DNA of 64,000 bases from Acetobacterium paludosum (GTDB lineage: Bacteria > Bacillota > Clostridia > Eubacteriales > Eubacteriaceae): positions 62,001-126,000 of the forward strand of contig NZ_RXYA01000004.1 in assembly GCF_008086595.1 (NCBI RefSeq), given 5' to 3'. The notes below the pieces were generated by a model. It was not told the origin of the DNA, ran no database searches, and saw nothing but the letters and a program-made list of their open reading frames with translations. The position numbers and the translations under genes were made by a program. Below, one piece after another: positions 43,387 to 52,110 of the stretch. Positions within the stretch are counted from its first letter, which is position 1, and every line of letters begins with the position of its first letter.

Positions 43387-45648
43387 ATGGCAGATCTAAG
43401 AAGTTTATTCTTTACCATCGGGTTTAAAGGCGATACCAGTGGGATTAAAGCCATGGACAGTGCTGCTGGTAAGTTAAAATCAACGTTTGGGAATGTTGTA
43501 ACAGATGGTAATGGTCTAATAAAAAACTGGCAAACCATTGATACTGCTGCTGATAAACTAAAAAGCAGTATGAGCGAAACAGAAAGCGCAGCCAAAAAGG
43601 CTGGATCGTCTATTAAAGGTGCTAGCGACAGTTCAAAAGGTGTATCCACCAGCATGAATGAACATTTTAGCAGTATTATAAGTGGAGCACTTAAAGTTGC
43701 TGCTGTTCTTGGTGCTGGCATTGGAATCAAAGATATGGTTCAAAGCGCAGCTGCAGGTCAACAGCGTTTGGCTCAAATGGACGCTGTTTTGGCATCCACT
43801 GGTGGCGCAGCCGGAATGTCGAAAGACGCTTTGTTAAGTTTAGCTGATGCGCAAGGGAAAGTCACGGAATATTCCAAAGGCGCTACCATAGAAGCAGAAA
43901 ACATGATGCTGACATTTACAAACGTTGGTAGTGATGTTTTCCCAACGGCAATTAAGTCAAGTCAGGACATGGCGACGGCTTTAGGAATGGATTTAACAAG
44001 CGCGTCAAAAAGTGTTGGTAAAGCGTTGGAAGACCCGACTGCAGGGCTAACTAAATTAGGCAAACAAGGCGTAATTTTCACGGATGAGCAAAAAGCGCAA
44101 GTGGAGGCCATGCAATCGGCTGGTGATATGGCCGGCGCTCAGAGCGTTATTTTGCAAGAACTCCAAAAAGAATACGGAGGATCAGCCGAAGCAGCTGGGG
44201 ACACATTAGCCGGGCAATTAACGATACTTGGTAATCAGTTCAGTAGTATTGGGGCATTGATCGGCGGTACGGCAATTCCAGGGATGCAAGGTTTTGTCAG
44301 CGTGATCGTCGATAATATGCCAGCAATTAAACAAATGGTAACAGACGTCGTTCTTTCAATTTCCAGTAAATTTCAAGACTGGATGACAATTTTAGGGCAG
44401 ATAGCAGGCGAGGTATTCCCGAGCTTTGGAAACGGAATTTCCGGCATATCTGATCAAGTCGTTGGGTTCACGGGTGTGCTAGACTATGTAACCCAAATAC
44501 TCGGGTTTGTTCGGGACAATATCGGATTTGTTGAAAAAGCGCTTGGAATATTGGCAATCGCTTGGATAGTACAGACGGCGTTAGTAGGATCGCACAATAT
44601 AGCCTTAATGATTAACAATGCGCAAGAACTCGGAGCGGCTATTAAAGTAGGGGTATTGACAATCGCTCATGGAGCACATGCAATAGCTTTGGTCGCCACG
44701 ACAGCCGCACAATGGGCGTTAAACGCCGCCATGGATGCAAATCCGATAGCTTTAATTATTATAGGCATTGCGGCTTTAGTGGCTGGTGTTGTCTGGCTAT
44801 GGAATACGAATGAAGGTTTCAGAACAGCAGTAATATCGATATGTGATGCAATTTACGGAGCGTTTCAAGCCGCTGTCGCGGGCATCCAAACAGCGTGGGG
44901 CACCGTAGTTGGATTCTTCCAAGGGGTTTGGAGCGGCATTTGCACAGTATTTGCAGATGTTGTTGGCTTCTATGTTGGAGTTTACTCCGGCGCGTGGGAC
45001 GGCATTTGTGGTATATGGGGCGCAGCCGTTGATTGGTTTGGTGGTATTGTAGATGGTATCGGGGCAGCCTTTAGCGGCATTGGAGGAACGATCATAGGTG
45101 CATTCGATGGAGCGATCCAGTTTATCCAGAATCTTCCTGCACAATTCCTCCAGTGGGGCGGCGATATGGTACAAGGCTTAATTGATGGTATCAGGGGAGC
45201 AATTGGAGCTGTCGGCGATGCTGTAAAAGCGGTAGCTGATACGATTTCCTCATTTTTACATCATTCAGTTCCTGATGAGGGGCCTCTTATGCATGATGAT
45301 CAATGGGGCGGCGACTTTATAAAGAATTTGGCAAGTGGTATCACCGGAAATATGGACTTAATAAAAAGTGCTGTTTCTGGAATAACAACACAAATGAGTT
45401 TTGGAATAGAAGGAAAATTAGCCAATGCAGATAGATCTACAAGTATTCCATTTACTACACAATCAACTGGTGGATCTGTTACAGCTGGGAATGGTACCCA
45501 GATATTTAACTTTAGCACAACAATTAATGCAAACACCTCTTCCGGGACTAGTTCAAAAGATTTTATTGCAGACATCGGGCCTGAATGGAATGCATGTATG
45601 GAACAGTATGTAAAAAAAATGCAGTTACGGAATCCACGATTGACGTGA
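43387..45648 (+). CDS. Phage tail tape measure protein
   Basis: A 753-residue protein. It has the N-terminal TP901-type region ([19 protein letters not shown] near residue 220), several hydrophobic helices (about 390-470), Gly/Trp-rich repeats ([11 protein letters not shown]..., [12 protein letters not shown]) and the [20 protein letters not shown] motif near residue 630. It sets tail length and is expected in long-tailed phages. It appears full length, yet no distal tail, baseplate or fibre gene follows, so the tail module is cut short here. Confidence 0.9.
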   Translation: MADLRSLFFTIGFKGDTSGIKAMDSAAGKLKSTFGNVVTDGNGLIKNWQTIDTAADKLKSSMSETESAAKKAGSSIKGASDSSKGVSTSMNEHFSSIISGALKVAAVLGAGIGIKDMVQSAAAGQQRLAQMDAVLASTGGAAGMSKDALLSLADAQGKVTEYSKGATIEAENMMLTFTNVGSDVFPTAIKSSQDMATALGMDLTSASKSVGKALEDPTAGLTKLGKQGVIFTDEQKAQVEAMQSAGDMAGAQSVILQELQKEYGGSAEAAGDTLAGQLTILGNQFSSIGALIGGTAIPGMQGFVSVIVDNMPAIKQMVTDVVLSISSKFQDWMTILGQIAGEVFPSFGNGISGISDQVVGFTGVLDYVTQILGFVRDNIGFVEKALGILAIAWIVQTALVGSHNIALMINNAQELGAAIKVGVLTIAHGAHAIALVATTAAQWALNAAMDANPIALIIIGIAALVAGVVWLWNTNEGFRTAVISICDAIYGAFQAAVAGIQTAWGTVVGFFQGVWSGICTVFADVVGFYVGVYSGAWDGICGIWGAAVDWFGGIVDGIGAAFSGIGGTIIGAFDGAIQFIQNLPAQFLQWGGDMVQGLIDGIRGAIGAVGDAVKAVADTISSFLHHSVPDEGPLMHDDQWGGDFIKNLASGITGNMDLIKSAVSGITTQMSFGIEGKLANADRSTSIPFTTQSTGGSVTAGNGTQIFNFSTTINANTSSGTSSKDFIADIGPEWNACMEQYVKKMQLRNPRLT

Positions 45649-45681
45649 TAATTTGAGTATAAATGAAAGGAAAAACGAACA

Positions 45682-45882
45682 ATGGATAAGCTAAAAGAAA
45701 TTAAGATTTATACGCTCAATGAAGTAGAAGCAATATTGAGTGTGACACGCAGGACCATATACAATTATATTAAGAATGGCGACCTGAGAGCTTCGAAAAT
45801 AGGGAAAAACTGGAGGGTTCAATATCAAGACCTACAAAGTTTTATTGATTCTGGGATGAGCATAGTTGATAAATCCGCGTGA
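45682..45882 (+). CDS. Excisionase-like HTH protein
   Basis: A 66-residue MerR/HTH_17-type DNA-binding protein (YTLNEVEAILSVTRRTIYNY, then a wing ending GKNWRVQYQDLQSFI). AAAGGAAAAACGAAC precedes the ATG. It follows the tape measure by 33 bases, in a place where tail genes would be expected. Regulator or recombination directionality factor. Confidence 0.75.
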   Translation: MDKLKEIKIYTLNEVEAILSVTRRTIYNYIKNGDLRASKIGKNWRVQYQDLQSFIDSGMSIVDKSA

Positions 45883-46045
45883 TATACAGAAGCATGCATA
45901 AAAAAAAGAGGTCCATGCTGCGGATCCTCTCCTTTGGGACGACGGAAAATTTTGAGAAAACCCGCTTTTCATGAGCTCCAAACCAGTTCACCAATAAGGG
46001 CCACCTTTTTAAAGCAGAGAAATATTGCCAAATGCAGACATTAAA

Positions 46046-46071
46046 AAAGATCCGATGCGGTTCGGATCTTT
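46046..46071 (+). terminator. Terminator-like hairpin
   Basis: A perfect 10-bp stem AAAGATCCGA/TCGGATCTTT with a 6-base loop, in a 277-base gap (45883-46159) that has no gene. The T run after it is short, so termination may be weak. Confidence 0.45.
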
Positions 46072-46159
46072 CGACAATCTACAATAGCAGAAATTTAAAA
46101 AAGGAGCTTCCGCCCTGATAGAATACCATGTAAATCAATTTTAACATGAGGGGGAAAAA

Positions 46160-46627
46160 ATGTCAAAAGGCAAAAGTATTAACGCCATGATCAAGATTGA
46201 GAAACTGAGAAAAAACTATTTGATTGACCGTAAATCATACTTGATGGAGCATTTAGCGCCGGATGGAATTAAAACCAGTTACATGGGCAATGATGCTTCA
46301 CACATTCATGGATCGGGTTCAAGGGCTTTTGAGGATATTCTCCCAGAGATCATGGAGATTCAGAGTTATATCAACGAATGTAATAAAGAACTGGAAATTC
46401 TCCAGAGGTTAAAAGAGCAAATATTTGAACAGATTGAGCAGATTGATTCTATAAGCGATAAAGTCAGGTATTTAAGGGACTATATCGGCTTAAAACTACA
46501 AGAAATATCCGATGTTACCGGATACAGTTATGATTATGTCAAAGAACTATCAGCAAAAATTAATAAAGCAAACGCCAGTCAGAAACCAGAAAACCAAAAG
46601 GAGAGCATAAATGAGAAAGGAAAATAA
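46160..46627 (+). CDS. Sigma region 4-like helical protein A
   Basis: A 155-residue protein with a long coiled coil (about 60-105) and a C-terminal HTH of the sigma region 4 type (RYLRDYIGLKLQEISDVTGY, then SYDYVKELSAKI). It overlaps the next gene by 17 bases. Related in layout to the protein at 46611 and to that at 42241. Probably a late-gene transcription regulator. Confidence 0.6.
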   Translation: MSKGKSINAMIKIEKLRKNYLIDRKSYLMEHLAPDGIKTSYMGNDASHIHGSGSRAFEDILPEIMEIQSYINECNKELEILQRLKEQIFEQIEQIDSISDKVRYLRDYIGLKLQEISDVTGYSYDYVKELSAKINKANASQKPENQKESINEKGK

Positions 46628-47021
46628 AGACATCAAACAACGACTGGAAGACTACCAATGGATTTGTTTTAATCTTGAACTTACAGGATGTGACTTAGAA
46701 CGCTGGATGAATGAAGCAAAAAAAGTGATGAGTGGTATGCCAATTAGATTAGATACCAAGGATTTAAGGGCTACATATCTGGATATATGCGAAAAATTGA
46801 ATGCAAAAATCAAAGAAGCTGCAGAAGAAAAAATAATTGTGGAGGAAGCGATCAGATCTATTGATAATTATGACATTGAACAAGTGATGTGGCTCAAGTA
46901 TATTGAATTTTTAAGCTGGACGGAAATTAGCAATAAAACTAATCATTCAAATAAATATTGCCATGAATTACATGAAAAAGGGTTAGAATTGCTGGAATAC
47001 GTCTTACCTGAAATAGCATAA
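46611..47021 (+). CDS. Sigma region 4-like helical protein B
   Basis: A 136-residue protein with a helical N-terminus and a C-terminal HTH (QVMWLKYIEFLSWTEISNKT, then HSNKYCHELHEKGLELL) of the DUF1492/ArpU sort. It lies 12 bases before the sigma factor gene, so genes 46160-47810 form an operon of three regulators. Confidence 0.65.
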   Translation: MRKENKDIKQRLEDYQWICFNLELTGCDLERWMNEAKKVMSGMPIRLDTKDLRATYLDICEKLNAKIKEAAEEKIIVEEAIRSIDNYDIEQVMWLKYIEFLSWTEISNKTNHSNKYCHELHEKGLELLEYVLPEIA

Positions 47022-47033
47022 AGGAGAGGGCTT

Positions 47034-47810
47034 ATGACCAACGAAGAGCTTGTCCAAGCCTACCAAAGTGGCGATAAAGAAGCCATGACGACAATTATAG
47101 AGAATAACACGGGGCTTGTCTATTTCCACGCTAAGCGGTATCACCAACTATCTGAAATGGCATACCTGGACTTTGACGACATTGTGCAAAACGGGTACAT
47201 GGGTTTAATGAGTGCCGTTGAAGGTTTTAGCCCTCTTCAGGGTTTTAAATTCTCTACTTATGCCAGCCAATCTATAAAGAGAAACATTTATACAGGGTTA
47301 CTGTGTTCAACTCCCTGGGAGAATAAGCGAGACCCCAAAAGCAAGCTTTGTCAGGTAATCAGTGCTTATGAAGTTAGGCCGGGGACTGAAAACGCCATGT
47401 ACATCGATCTGATTGAAGATGAAGACGCAGAAAATGCATTCCATAACACAATGATTGAAATGGACAGAATAATATTAAGAACAGATCTCTTCAAAGTGCT
47501 AAATACGGTGTTTGAACTTCATGAAAACAAGCGGACATTCATTATCTTAAAATATGGTCTTACTGGGAAACCTCATACTTATAATGAAATCGCTGGTATA
47601 TATGGGTTATCTATTGAAGCTGTTCGTCGAAATATCGTTAATGGTTTAAGAGAAATTAAATCTTCTGCTATTGGGATTCAATTAAAAGAGAAATATCAGG
47701 TTGAGTATGCTTTAAATGACAGATTGGAACGCCTGACGAAGGTTGAATACAAAGACCCTGCTTATTATGTAGATGAACTTGAGAAGCTTAGAGCACTATT
47801 AGGAGCATAA
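47034..47810 (+). CDS. Element-encoded sigma-70 family factor
   Basis: A 258-residue sigma-like protein. Region 2 is clear (ENNTGLVYFHAKRYHQLSEM, then DFDDIVQNGYMGLMSAVEGF and the FKFSTYASQSIKRNI promoter-melting segment). Region 4 is at 180-220 (TYNEIAGIYGLSIEAVRRNI). GGAGAGGGCTT precedes the ATG. It would direct host RNA polymerase to element promoters, a strategy of some Firmicute phages and plasmids. Confidence 0.85.
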   Translation: MTNEELVQAYQSGDKEAMTTIIENNTGLVYFHAKRYHQLSEMAYLDFDDIVQNGYMGLMSAVEGFSPLQGFKFSTYASQSIKRNIYTGLLCSTPWENKRDPKSKLCQVISAYEVRPGTENAMYIDLIEDEDAENAFHNTMIEMDRIILRTDLFKVLNTVFELHENKRTFIILKYGLTGKPHTYNEIAGIYGLSIEAVRRNIVNGLREIKSSAIGIQLKEKYQVEYALNDRLERLTKVEYKDPAYYVDELEKLRALLGA

Positions 47811-47945
47811 AAAAGAGATCTTATGCTGTTATCCATAAATCGAAATCATCAGTATCCTTCCGTTTCTACCGCCCTAAAAAAAGGCAAAGAGGTTTACAAA
47901 TCTTACACATAAAAAAAAGAATATTATAGTTTTATAAAAATTCAA

Positions 47946-48025
47946 AATTTAGTGCACAAGAGGTTGCACCCTTTTAATGGGCAAACGCTCCAGCAAAGAG
48001 GATGTAATCCCTTGTGCACTAAATT
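47946..48025. repeat. 80-bp inverted-repeat unit with 15-bp arms
   Basis: AATTTAGTGCACAAG at 47946-47960 is repeated as its perfect complement at 48011-48025, enclosing 50 bases. The arms contain the GTGCAC palindrome. It lies in a 303-base gap that has no gene. It is too widely spaced for a terminator. A small mobile inverted-repeat unit, a protein-binding site or a long RNA stem are possible. Confidence 0.7.
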
Positions 48026-48113
48026 ATAAAAGACTATGTGAAACAGTTGCTGAATTATACTTGGCTGTCATAATGAAATAATTTCGGAAAACAAACAAAA
48101 TTAAGGTGATTAT

Positions 48114-48518
48114 ATGAAAGAAAGAAGAGGTGCACCATTGGGAAATAAAAGCGCCGTTGGCCATGGTGCACCGACTGGCAATAAAAACGCTTTAGGACAT
48201 GGAGCCCCAATGATGAACAGCAATGCTTTAAAAACAGGCGTGTATGAGCATATTGAACCTGAAACATTACCTTATGATGAAAGATGTCTCTTCAATAATT
48301 TGATCACGCTTTACCAGGATCAGGAGGTGGCAGAGGTTATTTTTAAATACATCCGGGCAATGTGCACGAAAGAAATAACCAGGATAAAACCCAATGGCTA
48401 TGCAGCGGTTGTATCTATTCCCTACAATGTCATGGTTGATTATGTTTTTAATAACCAGCTGGCTTGGATTCATTTATTTCTGTGGAAAAATTATTCTTGG
48501 GTGTTTATAGTTCCATAG
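48114..48518 (+). pseudogene. Truncated phage terminase small subunit
   Basis: A 134-residue frame. Residues 5-40 carry the RGAPLGNKSAVGHGAPTGNK and GAPMMNSNALKTGVYE pattern typical of terminase small subunits, followed by PETLPYDERCLFNNL. The C-terminal 40 residues do not look like the family and end abruptly. No large terminase follows. It is therefore a broken remnant of a DNA packaging gene, although the N-terminal DNA-binding part could still be made. Confidence 0.65.
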
Positions 48519-48806
48519 GAAGATGAGTAAAGTATCCTTCATTATCTGAGTCCCTAAAAGGGGAACTATCAAGCTATTCAAGACGCCCTAAAAAAGGGCA
48601 AAGAACCTCACAAAACCTCACATTTGAAATTAAATGCTTATATTACTACATTTTACTACTTTTGAATTAAGAGTATCCCGACATTTGCGACACCCTAAAA
48701 AGAACCTATCCAGATGTTAAGAAATGTCAAGGTATGGGCGGTATCAGATGCTAAAAATTGATAAGGTAAAACGTTGCGGCACCCCCTAAGAAACCCTAAG
48801 ATTTGT

Positions 48807-48883
48807 TTGCAACGTTGCAACCAGAATAACGCAACGTTGCATTAAAAAAGTTGCAACCTTTTTGGTTTTAAAGTTGCAACTTT
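48807..48883. repeat. Four GCAAC/GTTGC palindromes
   Basis: TTGCAACGTTGCAA (48807-48820), GCAACGTTGC (48831-48840), GTTGCAAC (48850-48857) and AAAGTTGCAACTTT (48870-48883). Centres are about 22, 18 and 23 bases apart, so all lie roughly on one DNA face. Confidence 0.8.
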
Positions 48884-48923
48884 TCCCATGGTTTAAGCGT
48901 CTATGATGGGGGATCTGTGGGGA

Positions 48924-49023
48924 TTTACAAAACCGACGAATGGGGTTTACAAAACAGAACAAATGCTTTTTACAAAACGAAACGAATAAGATTTGCAAAA
49001 CAAACAAATACCTTTTACAAAAC
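48924..49023. repeat. Five phased TTTRCAAAAC iterons
   Basis: TTTACAAAAC at 48924, 48946, 48969 and 49014, and TTTGCAAAAC at 48992. The spacing is 22, 23, 23 and 22 bases, two helical turns, the hallmark of iterons bound by a single protein at plasmid and phage origins. Confidence 0.88.
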
Positions 49024-49112
49024 GACAAACACCCTTTAATACAGGCTTTATAATGGCCTATACTCCAATGATTTACGAAGTACTCCAATGGTAACGCTAC
49101 TATATGAAAATG

Positions 49113-49143
49113 CGAACGTTCGGCTTGAAATAGCGAACGTTCG
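49113..49143. repeat. Two CGAACGTTCG palindromes
   Basis: Perfect 10-bp palindromes at 49113-49122 and 49134-49143, 21 bases apart. Two TACTCCAATG direct repeats lie just upstream (about 49064 and 49081). Confidence 0.8.
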
Positions 49144-49790
49144 CAACAAAATCATAGTATTTTATCAGGCATGGCTGCTTGTAATTGTTAGTATATGGAT
49201 GTTGGGATTTGTTGGAGTAAATGTTGGTAAATGTTAGTGTAAAAAGCCGTGGATGATGGCATTCAGCTTTATATAGGCTGGCTAACTATCCGGGAAATCT
49301 GAAAGTTGGGCTTTATCTGGTGACCGAAAATTCCGCCGCCAAATAGAACGGACTTTCCCACTGTAATAGTGTGCCTAAAATTGAGCAGTTACACCAGGAT
49401 ATTGATATCATCCAAATTGGATGGCATAAAGTCCATACCCTCCAAACTGTCGGGGATCAGGGCGGAATTTTCGGCTTTGATAATATAATGCCCACCGTCG
49501 ATAATTCGACACTGTTATTGCCACAAAATAACCCTCTGACAGCCTTATACAGCGGTTTTTATTGGGTGGTGCTTGTGTTTGTACCTGTAGAAATAATGCC
49601 GGTGTGCGGTAAAACACAGTATACCCCGGATCAGGGCACAACGGGCGAAACCGTCCAATCGTCTGGACGAATCACAAAGCCTATTGCCGGTAGGTAGTTA
49701 AACACGATATACCGGTTTGGACACACCATGAGTCCGGGGCCGGTAGTCTGGTATGGATTATACCGTACCTGAAGATGTCACCAATTTTGG

Positions 49791-49820
49791 GGAGGTATCC
49801 GTAAGTTATGGATACCCTAC
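49791..49820. repeat. GGAGGTATCC hairpin, copy 1
   Basis: GGTATCC-gtaagttat-GGATACC. Nearly identical to the hairpin at 52354-52382. Confidence 0.6.
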
Positions 49821-50031
49821 AGGCATTACCAATTTAGTCATACCTTCAGGGCCGGGGATCTGGTACCGACACGAATGACGTAGCAAGTTACCAGCAAGTT
49901 AAATTAATCCCTCATATCTCATCCCTGAATTGTCGGGATCCCCGACTTTAGAAACCGGATGTGCAGACCATGCACATCTGAAAAGTGCATACCGTGCATT
50001 ATAGGCCGGATGTCCTGAAGCCGGACACCGA

Positions 50032-50069
50032 AAATAAAAAAAGCCAAGGCGCTGGCCCGGGCTTTAATG
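50032..50069 (-). terminator. Terminator of the toxin-antitoxin operon
   Basis: On the minus strand AAAGCC...GGCTTT encloses a GC-rich loop and is followed by TTTTTATTTT. It lies 22 bases after the small third gene. Confidence 0.7.
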
Positions 50070-50091
50070 GTTGGTCTTATAGGATTGTGGG

Positions 50092-50250
50092 TTATCCGAT
50101 TACATTCCCCTCTTCATCGATCTCTTGAGAGCCACCGCCGAAATAATAACCCTTACTTTCAAGGAAATCTATGAACTCATTCCAATACTGGTCATGATCC
50201 ACATCATCAGGCAGTTCAACAACGCCGTTTATTTCAATGTATCGGCTCAT
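50092..50250 (-). CDS. 52-aa acidic protein, third gene of the TA operon
   Basis: A 52-residue acidic protein (MSRYIEINGVVELPDDVDHD, then QYWNEFIDFLESKGYYFGGG and an acidic end). AAGAGGCTGAACCA precedes the ATG, four bases after the antitoxin stop. It is not a known antitoxin family to me. Its N-terminal half recurs at 54329-54397, again exactly four bases after an antitoxin stop, but there behind a different toxin-antitoxin pair. The conservation of position suggests a real gene tied to this site of the element. Confidence 0.75.
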   Translation of the reverse strand: MSRYIEINGVVELPDDVDHDQYWNEFIDFLESKGYYFGGGSQEIDEEGNVIG

Positions 50251-50254
50251 TGGT

Positions 50255-50614
50255 TCAGCCTCTTCTTATGGGGTGCTTATCACTATTTTCGACAAGATTA
50301 ATTTTAAACGCTGGTTTAAGGTGCCTGCGTTTTTCCTTTATAGGTACAACCGCTAAAGTCATTCCCAGAGATTCAAGGATTTTAATCATAGTTGTTAATT
50401 TCGGGTCAGATGTGCCTTTTTCCATTCTTGCAATTACCGGCTGCTTGACACCGCTTAATTCTTCAAGCTTTTTCTGGCTAATTCCCTTTTCATGGCGCGC
50501 CTTAATGATCTCGCCCATGAGGGCAACCCTTAAATCAGATTCTAGGATTTCTTCAGGTGTAAAAATCTCTTTTCTTACATCGCCCCAATTACTACCGATA
50601 GCCTTGTTATTCAT
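50255..50614 (-). CDS. XRE-family antitoxin
   Basis: A 119-residue HTH antitoxin (GEIIKARHEKGISQKKLEELSG, given as residues 35-56; VKQPVIARMEKGTSDPKL follows). The ATG at 50614 has GAGGTGAAAATA before it and overlaps the toxin stop by 8 bases. An upstream GTG is less likely. It should bind and neutralise the RelE/HigB-like toxin and repress the operon at the palindrome over its promoter. Confidence 0.88.
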   Translation of the reverse strand: MNNKAIGSNWGDVRKEIFTPEEILESDLRVALMGEIIKARHEKGISQKKLEELSGVKQPVIARMEKGTSDPKLTTMIKILESLGMTLAVVPIKEKRRHLKPAFKINLVENSDKHPIRRG

Positions 50615-50969
50615 TATTTTCACCTCTTCCAGTTAAAATAGATAATTCGCGTCTTGCTTGTTCCAGTTCTCTTTTAGGCGTCTTTTGTGATTTCTTTATA
50701 AACTGGTGTAGCAATACATAACTACCGTCTACCCAGGCGACAAAGAAGATTCTACTTCTTAAAGGCCTGAGCTCCCAAATTTCACCCTCTAAATGCTTGA
50801 TGTACGGCTCACCGATCTTTGTGCCGTATTTACTGAGCATCTGAATGTAATCATTGATTTTATTTAAATTAACACGGCTGTCTTTATCGTTTTTTCTACT
50901 TAATTCTCTGATAAAATCTAATACTGGCTCATTGCCCTTTGGGTCTTTATAAAAAAGTATTTCGTGCAA
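50607..50969 (-). CDS. RelE/HigB-type toxin (Gp49 family)
   Basis: A 120-residue toxin of the phage-derived Gp49/HigB family. It shows IKHLEGEIWELRPLRSRIFF and the basic end VLLHQFIKKSQKTPKRELEQ. Such proteins cleave mRNA on the ribosome. The toxin-first gene order and the overlap with the HTH antitoxin fit higBA-like modules. Element maintenance is the probable benefit. Confidence 0.88.
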   Translation of the reverse strand: MHEILFYKDPKGNEPVLDFIRELSRKNDKDSRVNLNKINDYIQMLSKYGTKIGEPYIKHLEGEIWELRPLRSRIFFVAWVDGSYVLLHQFIKKSQKTPKRELEQARRELSILTGRGENNE

Positions 50970-50995
50970 AACTTACGCCTCCTATGCTTACTGTT

Positions 50996-51024
50996 ATAAT
51001 AACTCGCAAGTTATTATTTGTCAA
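50996..51024 (-). promoter_or_regulatory. Toxin-antitoxin promoter and operator
   Basis: Minus strand TTGACA (51024-51019), 17 bases, TATTAT (51001-50996). A perfect inverted repeat, ATAATAACT on both arms with a 4-base centre (50996-51017), covers the spacer and -10, fitting autorepression by the antitoxin. Confidence 0.8.
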
Positions 51025-51116
51025 TCTATAAATAGCAACCTTTAGAAAATTAAGTCCGCAAACAACAGGCAGGCAAATTTAATTTTTTCCATTTATACCA
51101 TGGGTACAAAAACTAA

Positions 51117-51143
51117 TTTACGACATTTACGACATATACGACA
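51117..51143. repeat. Three tandem 9-bp repeats
   Basis: TTTACGACA, TTTACGACA, TATACGACA in direct succession. The same triplet with small changes is at 55146-55171 in the remnant element, inside a longer homologous block (51079-51151 against 55108-55171). Confidence 0.8.
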
Positions 51144-51193
51144 GAGTATAAAAATAAAATTTCCACATAATCTTTACAACAGATCAGAGAATC

Positions 51194-51228
51194 AAAAAAA
51201 GAAGAGGTCTTTAATTGATCCTCTTCTT
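51194..51228 (-). terminator. Terminator of the small HTH gene
   Basis: A perfect 9-bp AAGAAGAGG/CCTCTTCTT stem is followed on the minus strand by TTTTTTT. Confidence 0.7.
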
Positions 51229-51290
51229 ACAGGCGTTGGAGCCTCTGCTTTATGACCTGTTGGGGTTAACAAAACGTTCGGGCGGTTAGG

Positions 51291-51500
51291 CTAAATCTTT
51301 GTACCGTCCGGGAACTCAAAGAAAAAAGTGTATGTACCTCCTAAAGCACCAGCGATTGCATTTAGTTCCTCAGTGGCAAAAGTATCCCTCTTTAATTTTT
51401 GGTTGAAATTTGAGGGCGTCATTCCTATGAGCCTAGCTAATGCAGCCTGACTTATATCTTTATAACCTAACGCCATTTTTATTTTTTGTTCAATTGTCAT
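51291..51500 (-). CDS. Small XRE-type HTH regulator
   Basis: A 69-residue Cro/CI-like protein (KIKMALGYKDISQAALARLI, then GMTPSNFNQKLKRDTF). The ATG at 51500 follows AGGAGGTGTTAAAA. An in-frame GTG three codons earlier lies in that site. It diverges from the accessory gene cluster starting at 51664 and probably regulates it through the inverted repeat over that promoter. Confidence 0.82.
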   Translation of the reverse strand: MTIEQKIKMALGYKDISQAALARLIGMTPSNFNQKLKRDTFATEELNAIAGALGGTYTFFFEFPDGTKI

Positions 51501-51591
51501 TTTTAACACCTCCTACATTATATATTATAAACGATATGCTGAATAACGTCAATCATATTTAGTACGATATTAAGTGTTTAATTAATTTATT

Positions 51592-51622
51592 GCTTGACAC
51601 TGTTAAGCAATTGCTGTATACT
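51592..51622 (+). promoter_or_regulatory. Promoter of the right-end gene cluster
   Basis: TTGACA (51594-51599), 17 bases, TATACT (51617-51622). An ATTGCTT...AAGCAAT inverted repeat with a 9-base centre overlaps the -35 element, a candidate operator for the divergent HTH protein. Confidence 0.8.
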
Positions 51623-51663
51623 ATAAATATAAAGTTGTTAAAGCATTGAAGGGAGAAAACAAA

Positions 51664-52077
51664 ATGTACAATCGTTCAGAAATCGTAAAAGCTGCCAACA
51701 AACTGGCAACCGCCGGATTAACCAAAAGCCAGGCGTTTAAAAGAGCCTGGGAGCTGGCCAAAGGTAAAACCTTAGTTGTTAAAGGCGTTCTTCAGGGGAA
51801 ACGACAAACAGCCATCAACCATATGCAACAGTATGATCCTTCAGAAGTTACCATCAATCTTGAAAGAAACACCACCAGTTACTTTGAAGAGGATGCAATA
51901 GAAGTGGTGGCCACGATCCACGGCAATTCTTACTGTGTAGGCTATCTGGCCTCTTCGGTTGCTGAATGGTTATCAAAGATCATGGATTTTGGAACAGCCC
52001 TAAAGGGTGCATTAAAACAGATCGTCGGCGGTAATGGCTTATATTATGGATTAAGAATTGATGCGAAAATAGCCTAG
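51664..52077 (+). CDS. HIRAN-like small protein
   Basis: A 137-residue protein from the ATG at 51664 (GGGAGAAAACAAA before it). The N-terminal helical part (SEIVKAANKLATAGLTKSQA) is followed by a beta-rich region (VVKGVLQGKRQTAINHMQQY ... AIEVVATIHGNSYCVGYLAS). The pattern resembles a HIRAN domain, found in proteins that act at DNA ends or stalled forks. The resemblance is by motif only. First gene of the right-end cluster. Confidence 0.6.
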   Translation: MYNRSEIVKAANKLATAGLTKSQAFKRAWELAKGKTLVVKGVLQGKRQTAINHMQQYDPSEVTINLERNTTSYFEEDAIEVVATIHGNSYCVGYLASSVAEWLSKIMDFGTALKGALKQIVGGNGLYYGLRIDAKIA

Positions 52078-52110
52078 CACTATAAAAATCAAAAGAGAGG
52101 AGGAGATAAC

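Larger units (their letters stand above)
48519..50091. other. 1.6-kb non-coding, repeat-rich region
   Basis: I find no convincing gene here. A 108-codon GTG frame at 49371-49697 lacks a ribosome site and recognisable content. The region is dense in palindromes and direct repeats (given separately). Further small hairpins lie at 49970-50030, for example GATGTGC-agaccat-GCACATC. It occupies the place where a large terminase would be expected. Confidence 0.7.

Noticed and set aside
48786-49088. A 100-codon minus-strand frame rich in Phe/Cys/Leu
   Set aside because: It is produced by the direct repeats and palindromes themselves and has no start signal.
49371-49697. A 108-codon plus-strand frame in the repeat-rich region
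   Set aside because: GTG start without a ribosome site, odd composition and no recognisable features. It overlaps several small palindromes and looks like chance.
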